Assembly (NCBI GenBank): GCA_018823285.1
Contig: JAHJIQ010000028.1
Location: forward strand, 1-32,133
DNA length: 32,133 nucleotides
Source of the DNA: Pseudomonadota bacterium
GTDB taxonomy: Bacteria; Desulfobacterota; Desulfobulbia; Desulfobulbales; JAGXFP01
Direction: 5' to 3'
This document shows, piece after piece, positions 15,905 through 25,168 of this stretch. Under the pieces are notes generated by a model that was given only the letters and a program-made list of their open reading frames with translations, ran no database searches and had not been told where the DNA came from. Numbering within the stretch: position 1 is the first letter of the stretch; every line of letters starts with the position of its first letter. The position numbers were made by a program, and so were the translations under genes.

Positions 15905-17281
15905 ATGCTCATTCGCGACATACTCAAAAACAAACCGGCAGGCAGCTCTCTGGAGGTCAGAGGCTGGGTCAGGACCAGAAGAGACACCAGGGGCCTCTCG
16001 TTCATTGAGGTCAATGACGGCTCCTGCCTCGGAAATCTGCAGATTATTGCAAGCGAGGAGCATCTCGCCGATTACGGAAACACCATCAAACATATCACCA
16101 CCGGCTGTTCCGTGATGTTCTCGGGGCTTCTTGCCGAATCACCGGCCAAAGGCCAGGATGTGGAACTGCGCGCGACCCGTTGCGAAATCATCGGCCCGGC
16201 GCCCGCCGACTCTTACCCCCTGCAGAAAAAACGTCATTCCTTTGAATTTTTAAGAGAAATCGCCCATCTCCGTCCACGGACCAACAGCATCGGTGCCGTA
16301 ATGCGCATCCGCAGCCGCCTGTCCCATGCGGTGCATAATTTCTTTGCCGACCAGGGTTTCTTCCAGATCCACACCCCGATTATCACCACCAGCGACTGCG
16401 AGGGAGCGGGAGAGATGTTTACCGTCACCACCCTTGAGCCGGGACGGACTGCGAACACCACCGCCCCATACGGAGATGATTTTTTCGGCAGACAGGCCGG
16501 GCTGACCGTCAGCGGCCAGCTGGAAGCGGAAGCCTACGCCATGGCCCTGGGCCGGGTCTACACCTTCGGACCGACCTTCCGGGCCGAAAACTCCAACACC
16601 AGCCGGCATCTCGCCGAGTTCTGGATGATCGAACCGGAGATCGCCTTCTGCGACCTAGAAGGAGACATGGAGCTTGCCGAAAAATTCCTCAAGCACCTGA
16701 TCAGGGAGATCACTTCATCCTGCCCCGAGGATCTGGAGCTGTTCACCAGATTTGTCGATGTCAATCTTGAGGCGCGACTTGCCTCGGTGATGGACCATGA
16801 TTTCGCCAGGGTCACCTACACCGAGGCCGTTAAAATCCTGGAAGAGTGCGGCCGCGAATTCACTTTTCCGGTCAGCTGGGGGAATGATCTGCAATCCGAA
16901 CACGAACGGTTTCTGACCGAAGAGGTCTTCAAAAAACCGCTGATCGTCACCGGTTACCCGGCCGCCATCAAACCGTTTTACATGCGGGTCAACGACGACG
17001 GCAGAACCGTTGCCGCCATGGACATTCTTTTTCCGGAAATCGGTGAGATTATCGGCGGCAGCCAGCGTGAAGAGCGGTTTGAAGTGCTGCAGGCAAGAAT
17101 GACCGCCCAGGGAATCGACACCGCAGCATACAACTGGTATCTGGATTTGAGGAGATATGGTTCCGCCCCCCATGCAGGTTTCGGAGCGGGATTTGAGAGA
17201 ATTGTGCAATTTGTTACCGGGATGACCAACATCAGGGACGTGATCCCATTTCCAAGAACCCCGGGCAATGCCGACTACTAG
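15905..17281 (+). CDS. asnS: Asparaginyl-tRNA synthetase
   Basis: This 458-residue class IIb synthetase attaches asparagine to tRNA-Asn. An N-terminal OB-fold anticodon-binding domain (about 14-100, [26 protein letters not shown]) is followed by the catalytic core: motif 2 appears in [25 protein letters not shown], and motif 3 in [27 protein letters not shown]. The ending [11 protein letters not shown] is diagnostic for AsnRS over AspRS. Length is normal. CAGGA lies upstream of the ATG. It is convergent with the following PilZ gene (9-bp gap). Direct charging means the organism need not rely on the amidotransferase route for Asn-tRNA. Confidence 0.97.
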   Translation: MLIRDILKNKPAGSSLEVRGWVRTRRDTRGLSFIEVNDGSCLGNLQIIASEEHLADYGNTIKHITTGCSVMFSGLLAESPAKGQDVELRATRCEIIGPAPADSYPLQKKRHSFEFLREIAHLRPRTNSIGAVMRIRSRLSHAVHNFFADQGFFQIHTPIITTSDCEGAGEMFTVTTLEPGRTANTTAPYGDDFFGRQAGLTVSGQLEAEAYAMALGRVYTFGPTFRAENSNTSRHLAEFWMIEPEIAFCDLEGDMELAEKFLKHLIREITSSCPEDLELFTRFVDVNLEARLASVMDHDFARVTYTEAVKILEECGREFTFPVSWGNDLQSEHERFLTEEVFKKPLIVTGYPAAIKPFYMRVNDDGRTVAAMDILFPEIGEIIGGSQREERFEVLQARMTAQGIDTAAYNWYLDLRRYGSAPHAGFGAGFERIVQFVTGMTNIRDVIPFPRTPGNADY

Positions 17282-17290
17282 GAAAACAGA

Positions 17291-17770
17291 CTACACCATC
17301 AGGTAAAAACCCATGGCCTTGTCATGGACGGAAGTTTCGGTAAACTCGCAACCGATATAATTATTGTTGACCAGCCGGACCACAACCTTTTTGTCGATCA
17401 GTGAGTTGTGCTTGTCGTCGAGGTTGAAGACGATCTGGAGTTCATGCCCTTCCCGGATTTTACCGACCCCCATAGTTTGAAAACCGATTCCGGTTTTGGA
17501 GATGTTGACGACCAGCATCCTGCCCCTGACGCCGGGATTGGCCAGATAAATATACTCTCCGGCGAGTTTGATGTCTTTCCGGTATGCCTTGCGAAACTCA
17601 AGTTCCACCATGAAGTTCTGCTTGCAGGTACACTTGACTTTCAGAATATGCCTGGAGCCCTTGAACTTTTCCACAGTGGTCGTTTTGACCGCATCACAGA
17701 AAGGGCATTTCAATACGGCGACGCCTTCCTGATTGACATATACTTTCTGGGTATCCTTTGAGTCGGCCAT
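17291..17770 (-). CDS. Zinc-ribbon PilZ domain protein
   Basis: The protein has 159 residues from the ATG at 17770, chosen over an upstream TTG because AGGAG lies about 9 nt before it. The N-terminal half has four Cys arranged as CPFC (22, 25) and CTC (47, 49), a likely zinc ribbon. The C-terminal half is a PilZ domain: RKAYR (60-64, RxxxR) and NISKTG (89-94, NxSxxG) are intact c-di-GMP contacts, followed by VVRLVNNNYIGCEF. It would be a cytoplasmic c-di-GMP receptor whose ribbon might bind a protein or nucleic acid. This combination recurs in related bacteria as far as I recall, but no function is known to me. Confidence 0.85.
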   Translation of the reverse strand: MADSKDTQKVYVNQEGVAVLKCPFCDAVKTTTVEKFKGSRHILKVKCTCKQNFMVELEFRKAYRKDIKLAGEYIYLANPGVRGRMLVVNISKTGIGFQTMGVGKIREGHELQIVFNLDDKHNSLIDKKVVVRLVNNNYIGCEFTETSVHDKAMGFYLMV

Positions 17771-17924
17771 ACAATTCTTCTCCTGCAAACCATCTCAGGG
17801 TTCCTGACGATTCTTCTGATTGTCCCAATCCACTCTCAATGAAGCTAACTACTTTATTTAACTAAATAATCGTATTTATCAACTTCTTTCTCTTCTCTCT
17901 TCGGAAAAGAGCGGGGATCAGGCT

Positions 17925-18530
17925 TCAATCGACCAGGCCTGGCAATATCCTCCCGACCAGCGCCTTGAGACGGGAATCTCTCCCCTGCAGAAATTCCAGA
18001 TCCGCAGCCGCGGCCAGCTCCGGCCGGTGAAGAAGCAGCAGCCTGACCGCCTGCTCCGCGCACTTGCCGGTAAGATTACCGCAAAAAGAGCTCCTCTCCT
18101 TCCTGTTTTTCCTGAAATCCGCAATCAGCTCCCGGCAATGAACCGTGCCGGCGGTTTCCTTGAAATCGGTAAGGAATTTTCCGATGAGGGCCCGGAATTT
18201 CTTCCTGCCGAGTCCTCCATCACAGCCCGGTCCGAGATACAGGCCAATGCCCAGCACAACCCCGGACAGGGCGCCGCAGGTGGAACCCATGTCCCCTACT
18301 CCACCCCCGAATCCGCTCCCGAGATTGATCACGGTTTCAGTTGATAATTTTCCACCGAACCCGTGATTCAGAACAAGCAGGTTGGCTTCGGAACAGCTTA
18401 AACCATGGGCAGAAAAAAGATTCTCCGCCCGTAACCCGGCAAGCCTCGCAATTTCTTCACTGGAGAGCACCTCCCCGGTTGATTCGTTAGCTGACTGTTT
18501 TTTTTTAAATCCAAACATCCCGACTCTCAT
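17925..18530 (-). CDS. C_GCAxxG_C_C family protein, coupled to clpB
   Basis: This 201-residue protein has the small-Gly/Cys pattern of the C_GCAxxG_C_C family: [11 protein letters not shown], then [24 protein letters not shown], and later Cys in VHCREL, SSFCGN and GKCAEQ. Members are thought to bind a cofactor or metal and to be redox-active, often in anaerobes, but their function is not established. The N-terminal 20 residues are polar with no signal peptide, and the C-terminal 40 residues are Leu/Ala/Arg-rich and unlike the core. The ATG overlaps the clpB stop (ATGA), so translation is coupled to the chaperone. Confidence 0.78.
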   Translation of the reverse strand: MRVGMFGFKKKQSANESTGEVLSSEEIARLAGLRAENLFSAHGLSCSEANLLVLNHGFGGKLSTETVINLGSGFGGGVGDMGSTCGALSGVVLGIGLYLGPGCDGGLGRKKFRALIGKFLTDFKETAGTVHCRELIADFRKNRKERSSFCGNLTGKCAEQAVRLLLLHRPELAAAADLEFLQGRDSRLKALVGRILPGLVD

Positions 18531-21121
18531 GCACCCTCTTTACTGAACTCCAGGCCTTCACCCTTCCGGTCAACCGTGATCACATCTCCCGGGGCAAATC
18601 GCCCCTCGAGAATCCGCAGGGCGAGATGGTCCTGCAGATATCGCTGGATCGCCCTTTTCAGGGGTCGAGCCCCGAAGGCGGGATCATAACCGACCTCAAT
18701 CAGGAAGTCACGGGCGGCAGGCGTAAGATTCAGGGAAAATTTCTGCCCTGCCAGCCGTTTCTTGAGGGTCTCAAGCTGGATATCGACTATCCTGGCCAGT
18801 TCCTCCTTGCCGAGACTGTGAAAGATGATCGTTTCGTCCACCCGGTTCAGGAACTCCGGCTTGAAATGTTGCTGGAGAATCTGGTCCACCATCGTTCTGG
18901 CCTCACCCCTTCTCTCTTCGCCAAGTTCCATGATCATCTGGCTGCCGAGATTCGAGGTCATGATCAGGATGGTATTCTTGAAATCAACCGTCCGCCCCTG
19001 GCCGTCGGTGAGCCGCCCGTCGTCAAGAATCTGCAGCAGGGCGTTGAACACATCGGGGTGCGCTTTTTCGATCTCGTCGAACAGCACCACCGAGTATGGC
19101 CGGCGGCGGACCGCTTCGGTAAGATAGCCGCCTTCATCATATCCCACATACCCGGGAGGAGCGCCGATCAGCCTGGAAACGGAATGCTTTTCCATGAATT
19201 CCGACATGTCGAGCCGGATCATCGCGTTCTCGGAATTAAAGAGAAAGGCCGCAAGAGTCCGGGCGAGCTCGGTCTTGCCGACCCCGGTCGGACCAAGAAA
19301 GAGAAATGAGCCCAGGGGCCGATCCGGGTCCTGGAGGCCCGCCCTGGCCCTTCTGACCGCATTGGCTACCGACTTTATCGCCTCCTGCTGACCGACAACC
19401 CTTCTGCCCAGACGTTCCTCGGCGCTGACCAGCCGTTCCTTCTCGCCGGCCAGCAGGTTGTCCATGGGAATCCCGGTCCATTTCGCGACCACCCCGGCCA
19501 CATCTTCTTCGCTGACCTCTTCCTTCAGCATCTGCCGGTCTTTCTGAATCCCTGCCAGCTGTTCGCTCTTGCCGGCCAGGTCTCTTTCCAGGGCAGGAAT
19601 CCGGCTGTGAGCAAGCTCCCCGGCCTTGCCGAGATCGCCCCGCCGGAGAGCAAGCTGCTCCTCGCTCCGCAGTTCATCGATCTGCTGCTTGATCGCCCGA
19701 ATCTGCTGGATGGAATCCTTCTCCAGCTGCCAGTGACCTTTCATGCTGTTCAGGTTCTCATTGATGTCGGCGAGCTCTTTTTCAACCTTGGCCAGCCGCT
19801 CCCGGGAAAGGGCGTCCTTTTCCTTCTTCAGGGCCGCTCTTTCGATTTCGAGCTTGATCCGCTGGCGATCGATCTCATCGATTTCGGTCGGCATGCTGTC
19901 GATCTCGATCCTGAGCCGGGAGGCCGCTTCATCGATCAGGTCGATCGCCTTGTCGGGCAGAAACCGGTCGGTGATATACCGATCGGAAAGAGTGGCGGCG
20001 GCAACTGTGGCCGAATCCTGGATCCGCACCCCGTGATGCACCTCATACTTCTCCTTGATCCCCCGCAGAATGGCAATGGTATCCTCCACGGTCGGCTCCT
20101 GGACCAGCACCTGCTGGAAACGCCTTTCCAGAGCCGAGTCTTTTTCTATATACTTCCGATACTCATTGAGAGTCGTCGCGCCGACACAGTGCAGTTCACC
20201 GCGGGCGAGGGCAGGCTTCAACATATTTGAGGCATCCATGCTCCCCTCGGCCGCACCGGCGCCGACCAGAGTATGGATCTCATCAATGAACAGAATGATC
20301 TCTCCTTCTCTTGCCTGGACCTCCTTCAGGACCGCCTTGAGCCGGTCTTCAAACTCACCCCGGTATTTTGCCCCCGCAATGAGCGAACCCATGTCCAGGG
20401 CATAGACCTGCTTATTCCGGAGTGATTCCGGGATATCACCGTTGACGATCCGCTGGGCGAGACCTTCCACAATGGCGGTCTTCCCTACTCCGGGCTCCCC
20501 GATCAGGACCGGGTTGTTCTTGGTCCGGCGGGACAGAACCTGAATTACCCTGCGAACCTCATCGTCCCGGCCGATCACCGGATCAAGCTTGCCCTGCCGG
20601 GCCACGTTGGTCAGGTTTCTCGCGTATTTCTCCAGGGCCTGGATCTTTCCTTCCGGATCCTGGTCGCTGATCCGGTGACTGCCCCTGATCTCGGCCAGCG
20701 CCTTCAGAAAAGTCTTCTGCTCAAGACCCAGCCGCTTGAAAAGCTCGTGAACCCGGGCATCTTTTGCTTCAAGCATCGCCAGAAATATATGCTCCAGACT
20801 GACATACTCATCCTGCATCGATGAGGCAACCCGGAAAGAGCCCTCAAGGATTTTCTGGGACTGACCGGAAAGGACAACCTGGCCGAAGCCGCTGCCGCTG
20901 ACTGCGGGTAGCCTCGCGAGCAATTCCGCAGTGCCGCGGATGATTTCTCCCGGATCAACGCCGATCTTCTGCAGGATGGGCACGATAATCGCGTCGGGTT
21001 CGACCAGCATTTTGGTCAGAAGATGCTCGGGATGAATCTCCTGGTGCCCTTTCTCATAGGCAAGGTTCTGGGCGTTCTGGATGACCGCCTGGGATTTATG
21101 GGTAAATTTGTCGAGCTGCAC
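18527..21121 (-). CDS. clpB: ClpB disaggregase (Hsp100 ATPase)
   Basis: The protein has 864 residues. ClpB works with DnaK to pull apart protein aggregates as a hexamer. Order: Clp N-domain (to about 145), AAA1 with Walker A GEPGVGKT (about 208-215) and [13 protein letters not shown], the long coiled-coil M-domain (about 405-525, which marks ClpB rather than ClpA/C), AAA2 with GPTGVGKT and [11 protein letters not shown], and the D2-small domain. I place the start at GTG 21121 rather than the ATG 15 nt earlier: GGAGGG lies 7 nt before the GTG, inside the codons that follow that ATG, and the GTG gives a start just before LDKFT as in homologues. No sigma32 or CIRCE element is evident upstream. 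Confidence 0.96.
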   Translation of the reverse strand: MQLDKFTHKSQAVIQNAQNLAYEKGHQEIHPEHLLTKMLVEPDAIIVPILQKIGVDPGEIIRGTAELLARLPAVSGSGFGQVVLSGQSQKILEGSFRVASSMQDEYVSLEHIFLAMLEAKDARVHELFKRLGLEQKTFLKALAEIRGSHRISDQDPEGKIQALEKYARNLTNVARQGKLDPVIGRDDEVRRVIQVLSRRTKNNPVLIGEPGVGKTAIVEGLAQRIVNGDIPESLRNKQVYALDMGSLIAGAKYRGEFEDRLKAVLKEVQAREGEIILFIDEIHTLVGAGAAEGSMDASNMLKPALARGELHCVGATTLNEYRKYIEKDSALERRFQQVLVQEPTVEDTIAILRGIKEKYEVHHGVRIQDSATVAAATLSDRYITDRFLPDKAIDLIDEAASRLRIEIDSMPTEIDEIDRQRIKLEIERAALKKEKDALSRERLAKVEKELADINENLNSMKGHWQLEKDSIQQIRAIKQQIDELRSEEQLALRRGDLGKAGELAHSRIPALERDLAGKSEQLAGIQKDRQMLKEEVSEEDVAGVVAKWTGIPMDNLLAGEKERLVSAEERLGRRVVGQQEAIKSVANAVRRARAGLQDPDRPLGSFLFLGPTGVGKTELARTLAAFLFNSENAMIRLDMSEFMEKHSVSRLIGAPPGYVGYDEGGYLTEAVRRRPYSVVLFDEIEKAHPDVFNALLQILDDGRLTDGQGRTVDFKNTILIMTSNLGSQMIMELGEERRGEARTMVDQILQQHFKPEFLNRVDETIIFHSLGKEELARIVDIQLETLKKRLAGQKFSLNLTPAARDFLIEVGYDPAFGARPLKRAIQRYLQDHLALRILEGRFAPGDVITVDRKGEGLEFSKEGA

Positions 21122-21319
21122 GTTTATTCCCTCCATGCAAAAGGTATCTTTTTCGGGATATTTTACAGATAAACCGTATCTCGCGGCCTCTCCCTCTGAA
21201 AACTCGCAACAAAAAAGTAAGCCGGCCCCCTTATACTGTCAAGTAACCAGGAATTATATGCCTTCATCCCATCCCCCCGCCAAAAAAAACAGAATCAACA
21301 ACTGCGGGCTATTTTTTTG

Positions 21320-21334
21320 TACCACTCCGTGGTA
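21320..21334. promoter_or_regulatory. Inverted repeat in the promoter region of the XRE/two-CW gene
   Basis: TACCAC and GTGGTA are perfect 6-bp arms around TCC. The site lies about 16 bp upstream of a TAAAAT -10-like box (21351-21356) and about 60 bp upstream of the regulator start, the place expected for an operator overlapping the -35 region. Self-regulation by the XRE protein is a natural guess. Confidence 0.45.
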
Positions 21335-21395
21335 TTTTATGTTATTTTTGTAAAATGTGACGAGTAAATGTTAGAAAATGACCGGGGAGAAATCA

Positions 21396-21770
21396 GTGGA
21401 CAGCAAGGAATTCCTAAAAGCTCGCAAAGCTCTGGACAAAACGCAGAAACAACTGGCGGAACTGCTGGGCATCTCGATCAAGGCTGTCCACAGCTACGAA
21501 CAGGGGTGGCGTAAAATTCCGGCCCATGTCGAAAGGCAGGTTTTTTTCCTGCTCTCCAGAACCCGGGAAAACGAATCCAACCTCAAGCCCTGCTGGACGA
21601 TTAAAAAGTGTCCCCCGCAACGTCGCAAACATTGTCCTGCATGGGAGTTCCAGGCCGGCAAACTCTGCTGGTTCATCAACGGCACCATCTGTGAATGTCA
21701 GTCCCGAAAGAACTGGCAGGAAAAGATGAAGATCTGCCGATCCTGCGAAGTGCTTTCCGACTTGCTCTAA
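21396..21770 (+). CDS. XRE-type HTH regulator with two-CW cysteine-rich domain
   Basis: The protein has 124 residues from GTG 21396, which has GGGGAGA 5 nt upstream; an ATG at 21378 lacks an SD. Residues about 5-55 form an XRE helix-turn-helix (FLKARKALDKTQKQLAELLGISIKAVHSYEQG), which should bind DNA. The C-terminal half has eight Cys in the two-CW pattern: CWTIKKC, then HCPAWEF, LCWFINGTIC, C, and CRSC, likely a zinc or iron-sulfur site. A sensory regulator responding to metal, redox state or oxygen is plausible but not shown. It sits just before the sulfur amino-acid genes (78-bp gap) and after its own operator-like repeat, so it could control them; this is inference. Confidence 0.85.
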   Translation: MDSKEFLKARKALDKTQKQLAELLGISIKAVHSYEQGWRKIPAHVERQVFFLLSRTRENESNLKPCWTIKKCPPQRRKHCPAWEFQAGKLCWFINGTICECQSRKNWQEKMKICRSCEVLSDLL

Positions 21771-21848
21771 CCCCCCCTTTTTTTATACAACAGAGATCAG
21801 GACACTTCGGTCCCGGAAAAGACCCTGTGATCATTATGGAGAACAGTC

Positions 21849-23129
21849 ATGTCAGATAAGCCAGAACTCGATTTCGCAACCCGGGTGATCCATGCCGGCC
21901 AGAAGCCTGCCGATTGGGAGGGCGCCACTCTGCCGCCGATCTTCCAGTCGGCGTCCCACGCCCATCCTACTGCGGAAAATTTAAGCGACACCTTCGGCGG
22001 AAAAACCAGGGACCACATCTATATGCGCCTGACAAACCCGACCAACCGGGTTCTGGAGGAAAAGCTTGCCTCCCTGGAAGGCGGGGCGGCCGCAGTGGTC
22101 ATGGCCTCGGGAATGGCCGCAATCACCAACGCCTGTTTGGCACTGCTCCGCGCAGGAGATGAGTTCGTCACCGGCAACTCTCTTTTTATGTCGACCTACG
22201 TTCTGTTCGCCAATATTTTCAAGAAGTACGACATCACCGCCCGCTTTGTCGAATCAACCGATCTCACCGCCATCGAACAGGCCATCAACGAGAAAACCAG
22301 GTTTGTCTACCTTGAGACCATCGGCAATCCGAAGATGGACGTCCCCGACCTCGCCAAAGCGGCGGAGATCGCGCATCGGCACGGCCTGCCGCTGCTGGTC
22401 GACAACACCCTCGCCACCCCGTACCTCTGCCGCCCGATTGAGCTTGGCGCAGATATTGTCATTCACTCCACCACCAAGTACCTGAGCGGGCATGGCGATG
22501 CCTCGGGCGGGGTGGTGATCGACAGCGGCAGGTTCGACTGGACCGGGGAACGTTTCCCCGACCTGAAACCATTCATCGACCGCAAAGGAGCACTCGCCTA
22601 CCTCGACAAGGTATGGCGGGAGCATCACATCAATTTCGGAACCACCCAGGCCCCACTTCATGCGTACCTGACCATGCTCGGCCTCGACACCCTGGCGCTT
22701 AGAATGGAACGGCATCTGAAAAACTGCCTGAAGGTTGCAGAATTCCTGCAAGGCCGGCCGGAAGTAAAGTGGATCAAGTACTCGGGGCTCGGTGACAGCC
22801 CTTCCCACAGGACGGCAGTCAGTCAGTTCGGCGGTCTTGGCTTCGGCGGCGTCCTGTCCTTCGGCCTCGCCGACCAGGAACAATGTTTCCAATTCATCAA
22901 CAACCTGGAGCTGATTTACCATCTGGCAAATCTGGGCGATTGCAAAAGCCTGGTCATTCATCCATACTCCTCCCAGTACCTTTCTTTTCCCGAGGAAACA
23001 CGCCGGATGCTGTCCATTACCTCCGATCTTGTAAGGCTCTCGGTTGGAATCGAATCCGTCAAGGACATCTGCCGCGACCTGGGCCAGGCCCTGGACCGGT
23101 TATCGGACAAAAAAAGTTTTAAGTTATAA
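21849..23129 (+). CDS. metY: O-acetylhomoserine sulfhydrylase (MetY/MetZ type)
   Basis: This 426-residue PLP enzyme of the Cys/Met metabolism family is sized like O-acetylhomoserine aminocarboxypropyltransferase, which makes homocysteine from O-acetylhomoserine and sulfide. PLP attachment is at K210 in HSTTKYLSGHG; YMRLTNPTN, ASGMAAI and VDNTLATPY are family motifs. GGAG lies 7 nt before the ATG. metX downstream supplies the acetylated substrate. O-succinylhomoserine as substrate cannot be excluded from sequence. The last five residues and the stop codon are encoded inside a 7-bp tandem repeat, so the C-terminus may vary between strains. A hairpin-forming stretch lies in the leader near 21795-21834. 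Confidence 0.92.
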   Translation: MSDKPELDFATRVIHAGQKPADWEGATLPPIFQSASHAHPTAENLSDTFGGKTRDHIYMRLTNPTNRVLEEKLASLEGGAAAVVMASGMAAITNACLALLRAGDEFVTGNSLFMSTYVLFANIFKKYDITARFVESTDLTAIEQAINEKTRFVYLETIGNPKMDVPDLAKAAEIAHRHGLPLLVDNTLATPYLCRPIELGADIVIHSTTKYLSGHGDASGGVVIDSGRFDWTGERFPDLKPFIDRKGALAYLDKVWREHHINFGTTQAPLHAYLTMLGLDTLALRMERHLKNCLKVAEFLQGRPEVKWIKYSGLGDSPSHRTAVSQFGGLGFGGVLSFGLADQEQCFQFINNLELIYHLANLGDCKSLVIHPYSSQYLSFPEETRRMLSITSDLVRLSVGIESVKDICRDLGQALDRLSDKKSFKL

Positions 23130-23148
23130 GTTTTAAGTTTCAAGTTGT
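23114..23148. repeat. Heptamer tandem repeat AAGTTNN x5 at the metY end
   Basis: Five consecutive 7-bp units share AAGTT: AAGTTTT, AAGTTAT, AAGTTTT, AAGTTTC, AAGTTGT. The array covers the metY stop codon (23127-23129). Gain or loss of one unit would shift the reading frame at the C-terminus. Confidence 0.85.
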
Positions 23149-23270
23149 GGAAGTATTCTAATCAGAACAGAAAACGATGAGGTTTCGGCAGAAATCCTTT
23201 AACCTGAAGCGTGCAAAGAAAGCTATGACGCCTGAAGAACAATATCATCTGATCGTAAATCACCACAACT

Positions 23271-23298
23271 CTTCACTCTTCACCCTTCACTTCTCACT
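23271..23298. repeat. Heptamer tandem repeat CTTCACT x4 before metX
   Basis: Four consecutive 7-bp units: CTTCACT, CTTCACC, CTTCACT, TCTCACT, with a degenerate pyrimidine-rich tail up to the metX ATG at 23308. It occupies the place where a ribosome binding site would normally lie. Confidence 0.85.
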
Positions 23299-23307
23299 TT
23301 CTTCCCT

Positions 23308-24480
23308 ATGAGCGAATATATCGAACACGACCCAGGAAGTACTTCGGCGGGACTGACCGAAAAGAAGTATTTCACCTTCGGCAGCCGGGAGAACGGGCTT
23401 ACCCTGGAGAGCGGCTCTTCGATCGGCCCGCTGACCATCGCCTACGAGACCTTGGGGACCCTGAGCCGTAAAAAAGATAATGCCATTCTCGTAACCCACG
23501 CCCTGTCCGGCGACTCACACATGGCCGGCTGTTACACCGCAAAGGATCCCAAGCCGGGCTGGTGGGATATCATGATCGGACCGGGCAAGGGGATTGATAC
23601 CGACAAATACTTCGTGATCTGCTCCAATGTGCTCGGCGGCTGCATGGGCACGAGCGGCCCTTCCTCCATCAATCCCTCGACCGGCTGCCAGTATGGACTG
23701 CAGTTTCCGGTCGTCACCATTGGTGATATGGTCAAGGCGCAGAAGCGACTGATCGACCACCTGGGGGTCGAAAAACTCCTGTCGGTGATCGGCGGCTCCA
23801 TTGGCGGAATGCAGGTCCTGGAATGGAGTGTCAGGTATCCGGAGATGCTGGCCTCGGCGGTACCGCTTGCCACCACCACCCGCCACTCGGCCCTTGCCAT
23901 CGCCTTCAACGAGATCGGCAGGCAGGCGATCATGACCGATCCGAACTGGAACAAGGGCGCCTATTACGACGGGCCCAAACCCGATCTCGGCCTGGCGGTG
24001 GCGAGAATGGTCGGTCACGTCACCTATCTTTCCGATGAGGCCATGCGCAACAAATTCGGCAGAAGGCTGCAGAACCGCAGCGACTTTTCCTTTAACTTCG
24101 ATGTGGATTTTCAGGTTGAAAGCTACCTTCGGTATCAGGGTGCAAAATTTGTCCAGCGCTTTGATGCCAACTCCTTCCTCTACATCACCAAGGCCGCCGA
24201 TTATTTCGACCTCAGCGCCCAGCATGGCGGAGGTTCTGAAATCGAGGCCTTCTCGCGGGCCCGGGCCAAATTCCTGGTGGTCTCATTCACCTCCGACTGG
24301 CTCTACCCCACCTATCAGTCGAAGGCGATGGTCAAAGCAATGAAAAAAAACGGCCTCGATGTGAGTTTCTGCGAAATCACCGCCGAATGCGGGCACGATG
24401 CGTTCCTGCTGCCGAACGACCGGCTCTCCAGACTGATCCGCAGCTTTCTTGAACGGGTGGCCCGCCATGAGCGAAAATAA
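23308..24480 (+). CDS. metX: Homoserine O-acetyltransferase
   Basis: This 390-residue alpha/beta-hydrolase transfers acetyl from acetyl-CoA to homoserine, the first committed step to methionine here. The catalytic triad is visible: nucleophile S164 in GGSIGGMQ, D330 in FTSDWLYPT, and H363 in CGHDAFLL. THALSGDSH forms the oxyanion region, and NVLGGCMGTSGPSS is typical of MetX. Specificity for acetyl versus succinyl donors is not certain from sequence. The ATG has no SD at all; the 20 nt upstream are pyrimidines from the CTTCACT repeat. A 44-codon frame (23177-23311) ends with a TGA overlapping this ATG and could couple translation. Confidence 0.94.
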   Translation: MSEYIEHDPGSTSAGLTEKKYFTFGSRENGLTLESGSSIGPLTIAYETLGTLSRKKDNAILVTHALSGDSHMAGCYTAKDPKPGWWDIMIGPGKGIDTDKYFVICSNVLGGCMGTSGPSSINPSTGCQYGLQFPVVTIGDMVKAQKRLIDHLGVEKLLSVIGGSIGGMQVLEWSVRYPEMLASAVPLATTTRHSALAIAFNEIGRQAIMTDPNWNKGAYYDGPKPDLGLAVARMVGHVTYLSDEAMRNKFGRRLQNRSDFSFNFDVDFQVESYLRYQGAKFVQRFDANSFLYITKAADYFDLSAQHGGGSEIEAFSRARAKFLVVSFTSDWLYPTYQSKAMVKAMKKNGLDVSFCEITAECGHDAFLLPNDRLSRLIRSFLERVARHERK

Positions 24481-25084
24481 GATGCGCTACGATCTGCAGA
24501 TCATCGCCTCCTGGGTGGAACCGGGGAGCAAAGTACTCGATCTCGGCTGCGGCTCGGGGGAGCTGCTCCAATATCTCGAAGAGACGAAAAACATCACCGG
24601 CACCGGAATCGAAGGTTCCGAGGAACTCGCCACCCGGGCCATCGACAAGGGACTGCAGGTCCTGCAGGGCGATATCAACGAGGAGGTGCTCGACTACCAG
24701 GACGATTATTTTGATTATGTGGTCCTGAGCCAGACCCTGCAGCAGGTTTTCGAGCCCCATGTCCTGATCCGGGAACTTTTACGGATCGGCCGGTTCGTGA
24801 TCGTTTCCTTTCCTAACTTCAGCCACTGGTCGATCCGCCTGCAGCTGCTCTTCAACGGCTACGCGCCCAAGAACAGTCAGCTCCCCTACGAGTGGTACGA
24901 CACCCCGAATATCCGGGTGATCACCATTGAGGATTTCCGGAAATTTGCCAGGCGTTCTCCCGGATGCAGGATTATCAAAGAAGCGGCGATCAACACCGAA
25001 AGCCATGGCCGGAAAGGGAAGATCATCACCTTTCTGCCGAATCTCCGGGCGACTTACGGGATATTCCTGATCAGCAGAAAATAA
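24467..25084 (+). CDS. metW: MetW, methyltransferase-like partner of MetX
   Basis: The protein has 205 residues from ATG 24467, overlapping the metX stop by 14 bp; an ATG at 24482, just after that stop, matches homologue starts equally well. It has a SAM-methyltransferase fold with VLDLGCGSGELL, followed by DYVVLSQTLQQVFEPHVLI and FPNFSHWSIRLQLL, which are MetW signatures. MetW accompanies and supports MetX activity in many Proteobacteria, although its own reaction is not settled. The metX-metW overlap implies translational coupling and a stable pair. Confidence 0.94.
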   Translation: MSENKMRYDLQIIASWVEPGSKVLDLGCGSGELLQYLEETKNITGTGIEGSEELATRAIDKGLQVLQGDINEEVLDYQDDYFDYVVLSQTLQQVFEPHVLIRELLRIGRFVIVSFPNFSHWSIRLQLLFNGYAPKNSQLPYEWYDTPNIRVITIEDFRKFARRSPGCRIIKEAAINTESHGRKGKIITFLPNLRATYGIFLISRK

Positions 25085-25168
25085 TCCCCGACCCTTAATT
25101 TTAACTTCCCGGATGATTATTACTGTAAAATGACCTTCAGGACAGACAACTCGGACAAGGTGAAACCC

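Noticed and set aside
21771..21848. SAM riboswitch upstream of metY
   Set aside because: The leader is too short for SAM-I and does not show the conserved core of the short SAM classes that I can recognise.
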